Of a DNA stretch of 64,000 bases, positions 40,949 through 52,289 are shown piece after piece. Origin of the DNA: Paulinella micropora. Lineage: Eukaryota > Cercozoa > Imbricatea > Euglyphida. Position 1 is the stretch's first letter; each line of letters begins with the position of its first letter. The notes under the pieces were generated by a model. That model did no database searches. It was given only the letters and a program-made list of their open reading frames with translations, and was not told the DNA's origin. The stretch lies in contig BJOX01000232.1 of assembly GCA_009731375.1 (NCBI GenBank), positions 374,842-438,841 on the forward strand, in the 5' to 3' direction. A program made the position numbers and the translations under genes.

Positions 40949-42151
40949 ATGTCGAGCACTAGTAGGTGTAAGCCTTCGCATCCCGTCAGGCCACATCGGA
41001 GACTCCTCCTGGCCAGAAGGCCGACTCACAAGATCAGAAGCGGAGGCAAAAATGGCACGATGCCCCAACGACGAAGATATACAGCCCTCCTTCACGGAAT
41101 GGAATCCCCTGGAACTCCCGGTCGTCCTATCAGTCACGAACCTCCTCACACCAAGAAGACAGTGGCACCAGACACGGTCGACAACGCCATAAAGACGATA
41201 AAGGCCAACCTGGCGTCGTACAACGTCTGGAAACTTCGACAGCGGGTATCGGAGAACGCGTACAAGACGACCGTTGCCCCCAGGTTTGGTCTCACCTGGG
41301 GCATACGATCAGAGATCCGAAAGCCTTTCCAAGCGATGATGAATGAGTTCCTTCAACTTCGAAGCGGCTACTCCGCCAGAGACGCTGCTATCATCCTTAA
41401 ATGCCAACTGGAGGCGTGGAATACCCCCGCTAGACTGAGCGTTACCATTACCAAAGGGTCCAACTCACCCAAGTGCTCATATGGATGCGGAGTGACCGGC
41501 GATATCAGTCATTACCTTCTCTCCAAATCGGATCGCCACCCACAGGCACTAAAGGCGCTAGTTGACGTCAGGCATTCGAGGTGCAGACGATGGATTCGCC
41601 GGTGCATAGAAAGAGGTCTTCTCATCGACGACGACATGGAAGGAGACAATAAGCTAACTATTATCGGTGAAGAGGGAGCCTTACCAAGTTCACTAGCTAA
41701 TGACCTGAAGGACGACGGGACAGGCATAGGCCCACTCGACGACGACAGCCAAAGACTCCCGAGAGACCCCTCTGCACCCATCCATCCGGCAGCCCAGATC
41801 ATGGCTGACCTAGCAGGGTTCGAGATTCCATACAAGATTGACCTCCTAGCAGCACGAGACTACAAGACACCACATGTCTACCTACTGGACTGCACGTTCC
41901 GCAGGGACGAATGGTTGGTCAGAGAAGACGAAAACTACCTTACTGGTGTTATCGACGGGAAAGACAGAAAGAGACTCTGGGACCATAATGGACTACGAGT
42001 TAAACCTCCATACATTCCCAAGGCGAGGACCCACCGGTTACGTGGCCCTCCATTCCGTGGAAAGCTACCCGGGCGTGGGGATATAACCCAAGAGCCATCT
42101 ATGACCATAGATATGAACAACTGCAAGACGCGATCCACCATCAACGGTTGA
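40949..42151 (+). CDS. Non-LTR element C-terminus: zinc finger and restriction-like endonuclease
   Basis: The frame to TGA at 42149-42151 has a helical part (NVWKLRQRVSENAYKTTVAP), RSGYSARDAAIILKCQLEAW, then a Cys/His finger (CSYGCGVTGDISHYLL ... HSRCRRW). Later comes PYKIDLLAARDYKTPHVYLL and DCTFRRDEWLVRE. The Asp-Leu-Leu, 12-15 residues, then V-x-L-L-D-x-T pattern fits the PD-(D/E)xK nuclease at the C-terminus of R2/CRE/NeSL-type elements. Upstream of about 41.1 kb the frame is poor, so the true continuation from the RT lies partly in the gap. Confidence 0.6.
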   Translation: MSSTSRCKPSHPVRPHRRLLLARRPTHKIRSGGKNGTMPQRRRYTALLHGMESPGTPGRPISHEPPHTKKTVAPDTVDNAIKTIKANLASYNVWKLRQRVSENAYKTTVAPRFGLTWGIRSEIRKPFQAMMNEFLQLRSGYSARDAAIILKCQLEAWNTPARLSVTITKGSNSPKCSYGCGVTGDISHYLLSKSDRHPQALKALVDVRHSRCRRWIRRCIERGLLIDDDMEGDNKLTIIGEEGALPSSLANDLKDDGTGIGPLDDDSQRLPRDPSAPIHPAAQIMADLAGFEIPYKIDLLAARDYKTPHVYLLDCTFRRDEWLVREDENYLTGVIDGKDRKRLWDHNGLRVKPPYIPKARTHRLRGPPFRGKLPGRGDITQEPSMTIDMNNCKTRSTING

Positions 42152-43675
42152 GAGGACGCAACATGTCCTCAAACATCATGGTGATAGCAATAGGATCAAA
42201 AGGCTATATCTCAGAGACCTCATACAATGAACTCCGCTTTGTCCTGTCGAAAGCTGTAGTACTCGCCATTTTCCGCGGGATGACCAAGATCTGCCATGAC
42301 ACAATCCTCCAAGCTTGGAAATTTATCCACAGTGCAGACGCCACGAGATAAGTTTTGACAAGACTTATCAAGATCGACCTCACAGAGTTTACGATAGGAC
42401 TTAGCCAAGCACGCCAACCAAGTCTGGGCAAGGAACGCCGCACTCCTACCGGTCTCGTGGGGGGTCGGGTCGGCCAAGTCAAGGACAAGGGAGACCCTCT
42501 GGTCGAGACTGCCAGCCTAGTGAGTCTTCCGACCCCCGTGACCGGCATCTCAGCCTGAGGATTCTTCCCCTGTCTGATGTTCTTCACCCAGGGCTCGACA
42601 CTCTCTACCAGGGACATTGCCTCGTGCCAAGTTTGCACGAACACTTCCTTTTATAGTTTCCCCGTCCCCCCCTGACTCGACCCCTGTGTCCTCCTTTGAT
42701 TCATTAAACATAACGCCCAGCTGACGAAGCTAGCGGTGCCCCAAGCTCCCCACACTACTCTCCACCTCTTCCCCGACCTCGAGAGCAAGGCACTCGACGC
42801 TCGTGCTAGATTTGAATTCTCTCCCTGTCGTCAAAGTCATTTCTCTCTCTTCAATTTTTTCAAACTGGATACATCTCCACTTGCAGGAATCAGGCCTATC
42901 CCTCTCTCTTTCACGCCGCGCCACCAGCCCAGTGTTTTTATTTTTTTTTAACGGCTCCCCCCTCCGTTTCGGCACCCAGTATTAAGTCCGGATTTTTCCG
43001 GCTCCTAGCCCCCCTTCAGCACCCAGTACCGATGCCGGACCCTCCGGATGCCCAACCCCTTTCAGTATACGACGATACCTCTACTCATTACATCTCCCTC
43101 CAGGTGCAAGAGCTATGCAGTTCAAGAAAAGTTGCAGGTGATGAACAACCAGGAATTCGCATATGAGTCCAAAAATGCTTCTCCCTGATGGTTCAATGTT
43201 TCTACAATTCTGAGTCTCATGCGTGTGTGTGGAGCCCCGATATCTGGACCAGTCTACGATGAAGTCCCTCATGGAACGACCAAGCCCACGATGGGACCCG
43301 ACGAAGGCTTACGACCAGGCGATTGTCAGCGGGACCAGGGACGACCTTTCCCGGTGTTAGATCATTATAATGTTCCGGTTTTCTCTTTCGTATATCCTAC
43401 CTTCTACCCTCCCTTTCCCTCCCTCATATATGTTCCTCAAGCTTTCTCCTACATACCATGTCGTGTATCCCATGACCGAAAGGTAGGATACGCACAGATC
43501 CTAGCGGGCAGCCACGCCTTTGGGCCAGACGCTTCCACTTCCCCAAATACTCGGGCCTTGTGCCTCGATATCACTGAGGTTGTCGGTTAAGTTACGGATC
43601 CCATGCTCCCACTACGGATTTGGGTAGGAGTACTATCTCTCCTATTGACTATCAAATTTGCAACAAGACAGAAAA
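42152..43675 (+). other. 3' region of the non-LTR element, no clear gene
   Basis: Several short frames without family signal. A near repeat CACCCAGTATTAAGTCCGGA / CACCCAGTACCGATGCCGGA occurs around 42972-43040. No poly-A tail precedes the junction with the second copia copy at 43676. Confidence 0.4.
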
Positions 43676-44496
43676 CTTTGCCCATTCTTCTCCGAAAGCT
43701 ACTCCCGGCACACTAACTCTCTCTCTCCTGTCAATGTAGCTGCTTTTACTGCTGCCTTCTTTTCTGGAGGTGGTTGTGTAACTTGTGTCCTAACCTTTGC
43801 TTCTCGTTTCCCTCTCACTATGTTAGCTGATGTGATCTTGTCACTTTGCTTCCAAGTGAGGCCCTTAGTGGGCGCGTCTCCCTCTACGTACCTCCTACTA
43901 AGGTGGTCTGCTTCGGGCTAACGATGTGACCGGTGTTGGCCCATCATCCTTGTTGTCAGCTAGTTCTACCTTCGACTCTGATGGGAGACCGGAATCTGGA
44001 CAGTGAATGTCTTTTTCTTCCTGTAACTTCTCATGTTTGTCTAACTCCCCCTCATCTTTAAGTTCGGGTTCGTTTAAAGGCTGTTCTAGCTGTACGGTGT
44101 CACTACTCTCATGTAACTTTGTCTAACTCCCCCTCATCTTTAAGTTCGGGTTCATCTAACGGCTGTTCTAGCTGTACGGTCTCTCCCCCTCAGATTCCTC
44201 GTCGTCCCATCTAACTTCTCTGGGTGGGTGAGCCTTACCAACTACATTGGGGTCAAAGTGTACATTACGGACATTTGTGATGACCTTACGACCATCCCAA
44301 ACTCGGTATAGGTCCTTAAATACATCGTATCCATGTAACATCACGCGTTTTCCCCTATAGTTGCCCTTGCCTACCTGCTTTCCTATGTACATTACACCTA
44401 AACATCCTATAGGCTTAAGTTGTCGGATAGCTGGCTTGTAGCCTAGACATTGCTCAAAAGGTGAGGTTCCTTTCCTTGGTCTTGTCGTGGCTGGTA
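43676..44496. repeat. Copy 2 of the ~0.82-kb duplication
   Basis: Matches 33875-34704. Here it is continuous on the right with the rest of the copia integrase, so this is the original position of the right half of the element. Confidence 0.85.
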
Positions 44497-45148
44497 AAAT
44501 GTTGTGCAAGGTTGTGGCTGTGTGTTCTATTTCCGCCCAAAACTGGGTTGGTAAGTTAGCCTCATATCGCATGGCCCGGGCTGGTCCAGCTGTGATGTCG
44601 TTGACCTTCTCAGCTATGGGGTTGCCATCTTTATCACCTGTAGCACTAGTCTTCCAAATGAATCGTAGGGGTTTCCACCACTCTATAATTTCAGTTGGGA
44701 CATCGAACTCATTGTCGCAAGTGATCTGTCTGACTTTGTTCCCTGTCTGCCTCTCAAACCACGCTACCGCTTGCTTCAAACAATCTACAAGTTCGTTCTT
44801 GTAACGTAAATAAAAATCTTTGATGAACCCCGAGTAATCGTCTGTAACGCAAAATTTATAGTACTTACCGTGAATTGACATGATCGCCCAAGGTCCGGAA
44901 GTATCTACGTGTACAATCTCACAAGGGTAACTCGCTCTCCTAATTCTAATAACCTTAAATCGGGGTAACACTTTAGCTTTCCCCATCATACAGGCTTCGC
45001 AAAATTTAACTCTATCCTCGCTTCCTGTCACTTTTCTACCAATTGCCTTGCCTAATGCATAGGTCTTTGGTAATGTTTTATGACCACTACACTGATGTAT
45101 GACGTAAATGTCAATCGGTTTACCCTTCTTACCTTTCTCAGGATACAT
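44168..45148 (-). CDS. pol: Ty1/copia integrase
   Basis: HQCSGHKTLPKTYALGKAIG and EDRVKFCEACMMGK form an HHCC finger. The core has EIVHVDTSGPWAIMSIHGKY (Asp), RQITCDNEFDVPTEIIEWWK (Asp) and GNPIAEKVNDITAGPARAMR (Glu), followed by FWAEIEHTATTLHNILPATT and SPFEQCLGYKPAIRQLKPIG, the usual copia GKEY-like region. The frame is intact over 326 residues and ends within the duplicated block. Confidence 0.9.
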   Translation of the reverse strand: MYPEKGKKGKPIDIYVIHQCSGHKTLPKTYALGKAIGRKVTGSEDRVKFCEACMMGKAKVLPRFKVIRIRRASYPCEIVHVDTSGPWAIMSIHGKYYKFCVTDDYSGFIKDFYLRYKNELVDCLKQAVAWFERQTGNKVRQITCDNEFDVPTEIIEWWKPLRFIWKTSATGDKDGNPIAEKVNDITAGPARAMRYEANLPTQFWAEIEHTATTLHNILPATTRPRKGTSPFEQCLGYKPAIRQLKPIGCLGVMYIGKQVGKGNYRGKRVMLHGYDVFKDLYRVWDGRKVITNVRNVHFDPNVVGKAHPPREVRWDDEESEGERPYS

Positions 45149-45240
45149 AGCATATAAAACGCTGCCTCTAGTTTCCTCGTTCTCACTTACTCTCGCTTGC
45201 TTGTTCTCACTTCCTCTCTCTTTGGAGATTCCCGCCCCGT

Positions 45241-45820
45241 TTACCCCGTCTTCTTCTTCCTCTCTTTTACTTTGGGGTTGTAACGTTCGTTTATGTTGAG
45301 GGGTTTGTCCTTTTCATTGTCCCAGCGATAGAGCATGCCAGGCGTAAGTCTCCCCCTCACGATCACGTCACTCTCTTTAATCCTTATGGGGTGTTTTAGG
45401 ATTAGTAGTTGCCCATTCTGGTGAATGATAGATCTGTGGTGATTGTGGTCCATGTTTCCAGTGGACATGATGTTGACCGGCACCCTGTTGTCTAACAACA
45501 TATCTTTCTTTACCAAAACTGGCTTTCCCGATCCATCTATTCTTGTCAATCGCTTCCCCCATGTTTCGCACTACACTCTCTCCGTGTCCGGTGACTAAGC
45601 TAACGGATTCGATCTCTCGGACGTTGTGCAAGATGTGTGGTGTACAGGCTATATCCCTTGACGATCCACTGTCTTGAACTATCATCTTTTTCTTGCGTCC
45701 TACCGTCTCGCTATCGTCTACCATGAAATTGTGATCTTGCTCTTCTTCCTCCTCATTCTCTTTTCTTCTGGAGCCTGTCCTTCCTTTCTCTCTCGAATCT
45801 CTCCTCATACATCCAGTCAA
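45241..45820 (-). pseudogene. Copia protease region, frameshifted
   Basis: One frame (45377-45820) has MIVQDSGSSRDIACTPHILH, with DSGSS matching the copia aspartic protease DSGA(S/T). It shifts near 45.54 kb to a second frame (45241-45549): DGSGKPVLVKKDMLLDNRVP, IMSTGNMDHNHHRSIIHQNG and GMLYRWDNEKDKPLNINERY. Both frames are needed for a complete protease-to-integrase segment. Confidence 0.65.
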
Positions 45821-45849
45821 GCTCTTCTCGCGCTTCGCAGTACGATCTG

Positions 45850-47585
45850 TAGCTTATTGGTATTCCTGCCCTCATCTCTTCAGAGGTTCTAGAGTGTTCA
45901 AGGTTTTCCGGATCGAACTCATCATCCTCCTCTATGTCTGAGTGTCCGTCTATCTCCCTTCACCTCCTATCAAACTCTTTCTTCCTCTGGGCTGCCTGTT
46001 CCGGGCTGAAGAACTTGTGTGCATCTCCTGAGTGTAACTTACGCAAATATGCGTTCAGTGTAACCCCTCTCGCTTCTACCTCATGCCATATCTTCATCAG
46101 GTGGGGCATCGATCGCACAATAAAAAGAGCAAATTGATTGTCGTGATTCTTAGCTAAGTCGAGTATCCCATAGTCTATTATTGCTAACAGTTATGAGTAA
46201 AACTCGTTCTCTTTGCCGTCCGGGTCATAACACAAACCCTCTTTCACTACTATCGTTCTGCTCCCTTCGTCAGCGCATATAGCAACCTAGCTACTTCAGT
46301 CTTCTCAGGTCTTGGATGTCCTTCGCTATGTCTGTACTCGCACTCCCACTTAGCTCTTTCCTTAGCTTTCGCACTCTGAGTGTTCTTAGCTGCTCGCTTC
46401 TCTATGACTGTCTCTCTTGTGATTTGTGGTGTGCTGCATGCTTTAGAAATACCTCGTTTACAGACCAAAACACATCTGTCAACAGTCCATCTGCCTCAGC
46501 TACTCTCTCTCCTTCCTTCTTCGTCATCTTCATGACATCTCCCGATTCATCGTCCAAAGTACACAGATTGTTCAGCTGTTCACTTATTCTCTTAAAGTCT
46601 TCAAAGCTTATCACCTTTCCGTGTCCTATGTCTCTTTTACTGCTCTTCCCCACAGGTATTTCGTGTGTGTGTGTGTGTGTGTGTCACTCGCCTGCTCTGC
46701 CTGTGACTCTGTCTCCTACTCTATCCAAAGGAGACGGACCTTTTGGTAGTAGCGATGGGGGGGCCAAGACTTCCCTTCTCTCGTCCCTCCTGTACGCTCC
46801 ACAGTCTCAATGAAAGCAGTCTCCCCTTCAGCTCTGGTCCCGCCGGTCCGTGCCTCTTTTCCTGGCATTCCAGCATCATTCCGTGAATCTGTACTAACTC
46901 CTTTCTTACCGGGTTTTGCGACACTTTCCTTGTCGTTTTCTCCGATATTTACGGGACTTAGCGAGTTTTTCTCCACGGGTTTTGCAGTGTCTTTTTGCGA
47001 GATTTGCTGTGCACTCGCCCCCTTTCCCTCCCTCTCTCTCAGTATGCTCATCATCTCACTCTCTGAAGGATAATCGCGGGAAGGACGTGGGCGACGTGAA
47101 GGGTCTTGTGCTAGGTCAATAGCTGGAAATAGTGGGTCTTGACGGGCATGATACCCGCACAAATCTGCATACACTAGCCTCTTTGCTGCCTCGCCTGCCT
47201 TGCCCCAACTCCCCCCCTGTCCAAACTTAACTCCACACTGTTCTCCCTTCCAGTTCAGCCCAGTACAACGAGTGGTTAGTGGGCCTGTGGTGTTGTTCTT
47301 AGGAGTGGATGTAGTGGGTTGTGGTGTTTCGTTCTTTGTCTGTTTAGAGTTCTGAGGGGGTGTGGGTGTCGGTTTCTCATTTGCTTTCCGTTTCCTTTCT
47401 CTTTCGTTTGTGAGGGTTTTGGTTGCAATAGTGAGGGTTGCACACGTTGTGTGTCTTGTGAGGTTGTGAGGGCAGGAGTGGTTGTTGTAGAGGTGTTAGG
47501 GTGTTGAGCATTAGTGAGAGTGCGGTGTGGAGGGTTGTGGGGTCTGTCTCGGAGTGTGTTTCGAGCCAACGGAGCACTCGACAGT

Positions 47586-47586
<1 letters not shown>
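45850..47586 (-). pseudogene. Copia gag-pol linker, degenerate
   Basis: Partial minus-strand frames 46402-46653 (GKVISFEDFKRISEQLNNLC) and 46716-47174 (DPSRRPRPSRDYPSESEMMS) are charged and Ser/Lys-rich. They lie between the gag finger and the protease. A (GT)n of about 22 bp at 46661-46684 interrupts. No family signal; listed as remnants of the polyprotein. Confidence 0.4.
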
Positions 47587-47627
<41 letters not shown>

Positions 47628-47637
47628 NNNNNNNNNN
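47587..47637. other. Poly-C run and scaffold gap (10 N)
   Basis: About 41 bases mostly C followed by ten N at 47628-47637; likely artefact. Confidence 0.8.
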
Positions 47638-47696
47638 TCCTTTGGAGGCTCACTATCCTCCTTGCCCTCTTGCTCTGCTTCACGAGCAATAATGCC

Positions 47697-49079
47697 TTAC
47701 CCACTTTCTATGTTTCCCTCCATTGCTTCTTCGCTACCCTCCATTATGACTAGCCTGGCATACTCCTCTTCTTCTGAGCTGTATTTCCCCTCAGACTTGT
47801 CTCCTCCTTCCTCCTCACCCTCCTCTCCTACTTCTCCCCTCATAAGAGTAACTCCTTTGGCTCCTTTCTTTCGAAACTTGCCGCTCTTGTCTATTTGCTT
47901 CCCCTTTGAGGAGTCAGAGTGAGCTGACTTTGAACTGGTTCGCTTGGGGCTAGACTTTTGTTTGGGGCAAAAACGCTTAGTGTGGCCAGTCTGATAGCAG
48001 TTATAGCATGTCGCTGTCAGCCACCACTCCTGCTCTGAACTATCACTCCCATTCTTGTTGCCCTTGCCCTTCCCGTTCTTAGTCCATTTCTTGTACTTCT
48101 CTCTCTTTTCTCCTTTCTCTCCTCCCTCTCCCTCTCCAAACAGTAGATTCGCTCCCTTACCCTCTCTCTTTCTCTCCCTCTCCTTCTTACGTTCCTTCCT
48201 CAGTCTCTTTTGCTTCGCATCCCACAGCACGTAAATTTCTTTTACCGACTCTATTATTTCATCGTGTGATGGTCTGTTTGCTGCCGCTAGTCTGTAGTAG
48301 TCATTGAAAAATATTGCTCCATAAGCTTCGTGTTCAGCTAGCTTCTCTAACAGTCCGTTCACTGCCTTATCTGCCCCAAAATCTGCTCCTCGCAAGGCTT
48401 CGAGCCAATGCTTCTGGAGTTGATGTTGGGTTAGATATTTTTCCATATCTTCTGTCGGTCTTGGTCTCTGATCTTTAAAGGCTTTCTCCTCAGGCTCGAC
48501 ATATCTCGCCGCACCGCTTAGATTACCGTATTTTTCTTTTACGATGCAGACTTTTTCAAACGGGCAATGTGCCTTTTTGCTTCGAAGAAATTGAACCACT
48601 TTGGTTTCCGAGAATGCAGTTGAAACGAGAAGCTGAAACATTCTGCAGCGATGCAGATATTGCTCGTCTCTATACTTCTTCTTTCTCAGCATGTACACGT
48701 CTTTGTTGCTTCTTGTCCTTTCCTTCTTTCTTTTCGCTTTGTCTTCCCAAGCCTTCTTCTCTTCTTTCGATAGATCTTTACAGTTGTCTGGTTTCTCTAC
48801 CGCTACCTTCGCGTCTTGTGCTGTTTGACTACCTCTCTGTCTCGGTTGTCGTTGTTGTTGTGTTTCATCTTCTTCATCTGATCCTTCCGGTGTGTCTACC
48901 TCGTGTGGCTCTCTCTGCTCATCCATTTCTTCTGCTTTTCTCATCCTGTCTCTGTCACGGTCGTAACCATATTTGGTCTTCGCTGCATTATGGTCTTTAA
49001 AAGCATCATGAAACATGTCTCCGAGAGTTGTGCTAATACCATATGCGTATTCCTCTATCTGATAGTAGCAACTTTGCAA
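47697..49079 (-). CDS. gag: Ty1/copia gag with CCHC zinc knuckle
   Basis: About 460 residues, strongly charged. Near residue 360 it has CYNCYQTGHTKRFC, a CX2CX4HX4C nucleocapsid knuckle. Upstream QLLVSTAFSETKVVQFLRSK and EKYLTQHQLQKHWLEALRGA fit a copia gag helical domain. Lys/Glu-rich linkers (KKERERKREGKGANLLFGEG) surround the knuckle. The start at 49079 is the longest-frame choice; MFHDAFKDHNAAKTKYG or MRKAEEMDE further in are alternatives. It is the first gene of the minus-strand element. Confidence 0.75.
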   Translation of the reverse strand: MQSCYYQIEEYAYGISTTLGDMFHDAFKDHNAAKTKYGYDRDRDRMRKAEEMDEQREPHEVDTPEGSDEEDETQQQRQPRQRGSQTAQDAKVAVEKPDNCKDLSKEEKKAWEDKAKRKKERTRSNKDVYMLRKKKYRDEQYLHRCRMFQLLVSTAFSETKVVQFLRSKKAHCPFEKVCIVKEKYGNLSGAARYVEPEEKAFKDQRPRPTEDMEKYLTQHQLQKHWLEALRGADFGADKAVNGLLEKLAEHEAYGAIFFNDYYRLAAANRPSHDEIIESVKEIYVLWDAKQKRLRKERKKERERKREGKGANLLFGEGEGGEKGEKREKYKKWTKNGKGKGNKNGSDSSEQEWWLTATCYNCYQTGHTKRFCPKQKSSPKRTSSKSAHSDSSKGKQIDKSGKFRKKGAKGVTLMRGEVGEEGEEEGGDKSEGKYSSEEEEYARLVIMEGSEEAMEGNIESG

Positions 49080-49177
49080 CTTGTTCTTTCTTGTTTCCGC
49101 TAAACACCGGAGTGTGAGACAGCAACTGTCTCATGCTAAGTGCATTGTGCAGAAATTTGCTATCCCAGCGGCTCATA

Positions 49178-49512
49178 ACCATTGATTGGGTAAATACTCT
49201 GTCACTCTGGCACGGACCTAATACCTTAGACGCAGGTTTGCTGACTCCCGAGAGACTCCGTTAGAAGCCACGATACCAATCGACACTTTTAATCCGCACG
49301 TAGATAGCAGAACTGACAAACTCAAAGGTCAGTATTAGTAATAATGAAACTGAAATAAAGTCCGCACGACTGTAATTAGTACTCAATGGTCACTGTCCAA
49401 TCCTGAATGCAAATATGGACCGTTACGTCCGTTACAATTATTGACTAGAACTATACGGTCATTCTACTACTTACAAAGCAATTACTATTGTAAAAGTAAA
49501 AACGTAGTTATC
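49178..49512 (-). repeat. Candidate 5' LTR-related segment of the copia element
   Basis: Counterpart of 31132-31455. It starts about 100 bp upstream of the gag ORF in the minus orientation. Both segments contain CCGTTAGAAGCCACGATACC and GACCGTTACGTCCGTTACAA. Divergence by indels suggests an old insertion. Confidence 0.5.
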
Positions 49513-50350
49513 CTAGGGCCAACTTGTGACGGACACAAGCGGGCGGCTTTTTACTCAGATCATTATTATATTAATACCTTTTCCCACATATGGGTGCCTG
49601 AAGCTTGCATGTGGCAGTTTTTGGGAACAGTACATGTTTTGTTTTTGGGAGTCACGGTCTGTGAACTCGCGGGAATTGTTATAATAGCATTGTCACAGTG
49701 GTAAATTCATCTTTCTGCAAACTTTAAGTCGCTACCGGTGAGAGGGGGATGCCCCGGTTGTAGACTGAGACGGGGGCCATTGCGAAGGCCATTGTATATA
49801 AAGTGGTGTGTGCGTGTGTGTGTTTTCTTTTCCCCAAACACTTTTAATATTAATACTAATAAGTGTCTTCTTCAAATGATTAATATTAATACCTCTGTTA
49901 TTCATATATATTGATATCAGTGATATTCAATCAGTAATATTAATAAATAGTGACAGTTTTGTTCGCGCTCGAAAAACGCTTAATCTATTACTCAGTAGTA
50001 ATATTAATAATACGGCGCGTCGCGAACGGCAACTCTAGTTTAATCTCAATGTTGCTTTTACATATTTACTACATTACATCTCTCAGTGATAAGGTAGAAT
50101 CCGACATGTTTTAAGGCAGTATACACGAAACAACTTTCAAACACACACGACAAGACTGGAACACCAAGAGAAACAGGGAACAGGAACACGGAAAGGCGAG
50201 AGGAATTTGGTATCTTATGTGGTGAATGCATAACTGTAATGGCTCGCTTCTTTCGTTTTCTGTTTCTTCTATGAAGTTCTCTGTCTTTTCTTCATTTTCT
50301 GTCTTTTTCCCCCACTAAATTTCTCTCATCACTGTTCTTCTCTTCTTGCC
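49513..50350. other. AT-rich spacer without a gene
   Basis: Contains many TTAATATTAATA-type runs and a short (GT)n at 49806-49823. No coding frame of note. Confidence 0.5.
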
Positions 50351-50359
50351 AATATTTAT

Positions 50360-51256
50360 TTGAGAGAGAGAAAGAGAGAGAGAGAGAGAGACAGAGAGAG
50401 AGAGAGATCGCTGATGAGATTCTCACCTCGCATCTCGTCCTGCGAAACTGTCTTGCTACAGCTTTTTGTTCTTTCCCTCTTGTTTTAGACCTCTCTCTTT
50501 TGAGCAAACTGCATTCTGTCCTGCTGCTGCTGCTGCTGCTTGTTTGCTCTCCTTCGCTTTCCCTCTCCAGACCTCTTGCTTTAGACCTCTCGCCTTGATG
50601 AGCAACTTTCCTGCTTCTCCTGCTTTTTGCTTGCTTTTCCTTTTCCTTTTTCGCTTTCCCTCTCCGGACCTGGGCTGAAAACAACTTTGAATCTCTGCCT
50701 GTGCCGTACCAGGAAGATGAAGATGACGAGGAGCACACACCGCTGCGCCGCCAATAGCTTGCACCGCTTTTGCTTGCTTGCTTGCCTGGTTTCGTAGTTC
50801 CAGCGCACAGGCCTGTGCCTTGCAAAACTTGGCAACAGCTTGGTGGGGTGGGTAAATGTTAGGGTGGTAGATTTCTCTCTTGCAGCTTCTGGTTGGCGGA
50901 AACATTTCTCTCGCTGGTGGGGTAGCAGATTCTCTCTCGATAACAGCTTGAACTCACTGGCTTGCAAAGCATGTGCAGAAGTCTGGCTAGCGCTCTCCAT
51001 ACGAACAAGAGGAAAAGATACATGCAGCTTGCTTGCTGTGCCAAGCATTTCTCTCGCTGATGCGGGTGGTGATAGTTGAAAGTTTGATAACTCACTTGAT
51101 AGCAGCTTGCCGCGCTTCTTGCCTCTCTCTCGCAGGTAGTGGTGCAACGCATGAGCCTCTCATGTTATGTGGTCATGAACCTCTCAGCTTGCGCGGTAAA
51201 CAAAAAGAGAACAGGAGGTAGACATACAGCTTGCGATGGTCTCCTCCCTTGCTTGA

Positions 51257-51326
<70 letters not shown>

Positions 51327-51660
51327 CTTGCTGTTGGCCTCCCTCCACGCTGTCAGTTGGTCTCTCCGGGATCAATCTCAATCCAAATACATCTCTCCCT
51401 TGTTGGCAATTTTCCTTGTGCTCCAAATAACACTCTCCTTTTGTTGCAAATTTTCCTCCCTCGAAGGTTACACACTCTCCTTCTTGTTCCTCTCGCTCCT
51501 TCTTCTCGAAGGGTATGCACTCGCTCGTTGCTCCACTCTCGCGTAGGTTTTGTTCTCTCCTTGCTTGTTTCTTGTTTCTCGCCTGCGTACTCTCCGCTGT
51601 GTCCTTTCCTCTCCTTACCATTTACCTTGGAATGGGGCGCGCCCCCCCCCTTTTTTTTTC
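50360..51660. repeat. GA/CT-rich region with long (CT)n and GCTTGCTTGC repeats
   Basis: (GA)n at 50363-50407, CTGCTG at about 50521-50540, and a (CT)n of about 65 bp at 51258-51322. The frames here are low-complexity. TCTCTCGCTGATGAG-like phrases recur (for example near 51048 and 50404). Confidence 0.6.
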
Positions 51661-51717
51661 CCCTAACCCAGCTTACCTGCCATACGGGTGATACCTACGT
51701 CACACGTACAGAGAAGT

Positions 51718-51718
51718 G

Positions 51719-51800
<82 letters not shown>

Positions 51801-51861
51801 AAATAGATAGATAGATAGACAGATAGACAGATAGATAGATAGATCGATAGATAGATAGATC

Positions 51862-51899
<38 letters not shown>

Positions 51900-52081
51900 G
51901 ATCGATCGATATATAGATAGATAGATAGATAGATAGAAAGATAGAAAGATAGAAAGAAAGATAGGTAGAAAGATAGATAGATATATAGATAGAATAGATA
52001 GATAGAATAGATAGATAGAATAGATAGATAGAATAGATAGATAGAATAGATAGATAGAATAGATAGATAGATAGATAGATG

Positions 52082-52134
<53 letters not shown>

Positions 52135-52136
52135 GA
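51718..52136. repeat. (TG)n, (AG)n and (GATA)n compound microsatellite
   Basis: TG dinucleotides, then about 55 bp of AG, then some 330 bp of GATA with GATAGAATA and GAAAGATA variants. Minus-strand YLSIYLSI frames here are repeat translations. Confidence 0.9.
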
Positions 52137-52289
52137 ATACGTACGCTCGCTGGCCGCGTTGTCCGGGCTGTGTGGCCGTTCCAGTTGCCGCGCTTCGCCT
52201 TGCTCCGTAGTCATAGTCTACATATATGTAGTGTGTGTGTATGTATGTTTGTTGTGTCGGAGGGCGGGATCGAGGTCGTGGCGATGGCG

